A stretch of DNA of 64,000 nucleotides from the NCBI RefSeq assembly GCF_014646135.1, contig NZ_BMMW01000001.1, positions 1,691,570-1,755,569 of the forward strand, given 5' to 3'. The notes under the pieces were generated by a model. It made no database searches. It worked only from the letters and a program-made list of their open reading frames with translations, and was not told the DNA's origin. Position 1 is the stretch's first letter. The number at the start of each line of letters is the position of its first letter. Both the position numbers and the translations under genes were made by a program. Below are positions 62,772 through 64,000 of the stretch, piece by piece. Source of the stretch: Nocardia camponoti. Its GTDB lineage: Bacteria > Actinomycetota > Actinomycetes > Mycobacteriales > Mycobacteriaceae.

Positions 62772-64000
62772 GTGTCATCTACCCCCGCGAACACCCCATC
62801 GACCAGCGCGAACGCCATCATCCTTGCTGGTGGGCGCGCGACCAGGATGGGTGGGATCGACAAGCCCGGATTGGAGATCGGCGGTCGGTCGATGCTCGAT
62901 ACCGCGCTCGCGGCGGTCGCGGGATGTGCGGACATCGTTGTCGTCGGACCGCAACGGGACAACCTCAAGCCGACCATCAAACAGGTACGCGAAACCCCGG
63001 CAGGCGCGGGACCGGTCGCGGCAATTGGTGCCGCCCTTGACCTTTCCGGCTCCGCCCCCTGGGTGATCGTCCTCGGCGCTGACATGCCGTTCCTCACGCC
63101 ATCCGCCATCGACGCATTACTCAGCGCCGCAACACAATCCAACACCGAAACGTTCGCCATCGACGCCGACGGTCGCCCGCAATACCTCGTCGGCGTCTGG
63201 CGCCGCGAAGTACTGAAAGACGCACTATCCCAACTGGATTCACTCGCCAACCAACCAATGAAGGCGATCGTGCCAACCAACCCAACTCTCGTCGCCGTCC
63301 CCGACATCGCCGACTGCGATACCCCCGAACAGGTCGTCGCCGCCCGTGCGGTCGCCGCCCGCTCCGCGACGAAATTCACGCTCGACGAAGCGCGCGAGGG
63401 GCTCATCGCCCGACTGACCCCACTCGAACCGCACACCGCGCCCCTTGCGCAAGCACAGGGCGGCGCGCTCGCGCAGCCCATCACCGCGGCGGGCGCACTC
63501 CCCCGCTTCGACGTGTCCGCGATGGACGGCTACGCCGTAAACGGTGACAGCCCTTGGCAATTGCGCCGCGACATCGGCTTCGCGGGTGGGGCACGTCCCG
63601 ACGGTCTGCGCTCGGGTGAAGCCGTCCGCATCGCGACGGGCGCGCACGTTCCCGACGGAACAACCGCCGTCGTCCGCGACGAATTCGCCACCATCGATGG
63701 CGACATCCTCGCCCGCACCGAAAACACGCCCATCCGCGACGACATCCGCCGCGCTGGCGAAGACCGCAATGTTGGCGACCTTGTCGCGCAAGCGGGCACT
63801 CGCGTGACTCCCGCGCTGCGCTCGGCGGCAGCGTCGGTCGAGGTCACGCATGCCGAAGTCCGTGGCCCGTTGAAAGCGCGAATTGTCATGACCGGCGACG
63901 AGATTCGCGCCGACGGCCCCCTCCAACTCGGCCAGACACGCGACTCGATCGGGCCCGTCCTGCCCGACTACCTCCAGTTCTACGGCGTCGAGATCGTCGA
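62772..64000 (+). CDS. MobA-MoeA fusion, molybdenum cofactor biosynthesis (partial)
   Basis: An open frame from GTG 62772 to the window edge (409 codons, no stop). The first ~195 residues are MobA-like: LAGGRATRMGGIDKPGLEIGG-type nucleotide loop (IILAGGRATRMGG, IDKPGLEIGG), VVVGPQRDN and VLGADMPFL. After a short linker comes MoeA: FTLDEAREGLIARL, SAMDGYAV, SGEAVRIATGAHVPDG and the molybdate-binding MTGDEI. MobA attaches GMP to molybdopterin and MoeA inserts molybdate, so one polypeptide would carry both late steps. TAGCAT (62759-62764) ends 7 nt before GTG 62772, suggesting a leaderless start; ATG 62763 is in frame. The C-terminal end is outside the window. Confidence 0.88.
   Translation, partial: MSSTPANTPSTSANAIILAGGRATRMGGIDKPGLEIGGRSMLDTALAAVAGCADIVVVGPQRDNLKPTIKQVRETPAGAGPVAAIGAALDLSGSAPWVIVLGADMPFLTPSAIDALLSAATQSNTETFAIDADGRPQYLVGVWRREVLKDALSQLDSLANQPMKAIVPTNPTLVAVPDIADCDTPEQVVAARAVAARSATKFTLDEAREGLIARLTPLEPHTAPLAQAQGGALAQPITAAGALPRFDVSAMDGYAVNGDSPWQLRRDIGFAGGARPDGLRSGEAVRIATGAHVPDGTTAVVRDEFATIDGDILARTENTPIRDDIRRAGEDRNVGDLVAQAGTRVTPALRSAAASVEVTHAEVRGPLKARIVMTGDEIRADGPLQLGQTRDSIGPVLPDYLQFYGVEIV

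Overview
The window is high-GC actinobacterial DNA. Gene content and order point to the order Mycobacteriales (Mycobacterium, Nocardia, Rhodococcus and Gordonia relatives). Markers are a tmRNA with a mycobacterium-like tag (ADSNQREYALAA), hisN next to prfB, ftsEX, the fadE24-fadE23 pair, Rpf, WhiB7, mycoredoxin, the AdnAB recombination motor, and a block from about 39.1 to 62.7 kb that parallels M. tuberculosis Rv3193c-Rv3204. It is not M. tuberculosis: it also carries a fructose PTS, lactate 2-monooxygenase, a diguanylate cyclase and a large SARP/AfsR-type regulator. I cannot name the genus.

Layout. 0-10.4 kb: ribosome rescue and cell division. ssrA is cut by the window edge; then a lipoprotein, a DMT transporter, smpB, a small membrane protein and recQ, then hisN / prfB-mscS-microORF-ftsE-ftsX. 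smpB is not in its usual place behind ftsX. 10.4-15.2 kb: fadE24-fadE23 behind a duplicated palindromic operator, then a TetR/MFS efflux pair with two matching operators. 15.2-30 kb: accessory genes. These are a broken acyltransferase, YciI, a flavin operon (LLM oxidoreductase, FMN reductase, DUF5996, lipoprotein), a toxin-antitoxin-like pair planted in a phosphatase remnant, a secreted protein, an acyl-CoA ligase, a PepSY protein, a GGDEF protein and lactate monooxygenase. 29.8-33.5 kb: fruK-fruA-ptsH with a CRP-like site. 33.5-38 kb: hemerythrin/DUF4267 divergent from the SARP regulator, then initiator tRNA-Met. 38.1-39 kb: rpf with two CRP-like sites. 39-64 kb: UPF0182, PPA1309, Lon-like PDZ protease, DUF2342 zincin, cyclodehydratase-like protein, ABC1 kinase, whiB7 with a long attenuator leader, uvrD2, mrx1, nudC, potassium channel, adnB-adnA, alpha/beta hydrolase, alkyltransferase-like protein, and a MobA-MoeA fusion running off the end.

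Themes. Antibiotic stress and rescue appear together (tmRNA/SmpB, WhiB7 with the adjacent ABC1 kinase). DNA repair is strong (RecQ, UvrD2, AdnAB, ATL). Several genes carry a TANNNT hexamer about 5-9 nt before a GTG/ATG start, which suggests leaderless transcripts. Several otherwise conserved proteins (FruK, FruA, AdnA, AdnB) carry long low-complexity or tandem-repeat insertions between intact domains. This looks like a lineage habit and is the most unusual protein-level feature here. The most informative regulatory structures are the whiB7 leader, the SARP direct-repeat array, the TGTACA operator of the TA-like module, and two inverted DnaA-box pairs far from any dnaA gene.
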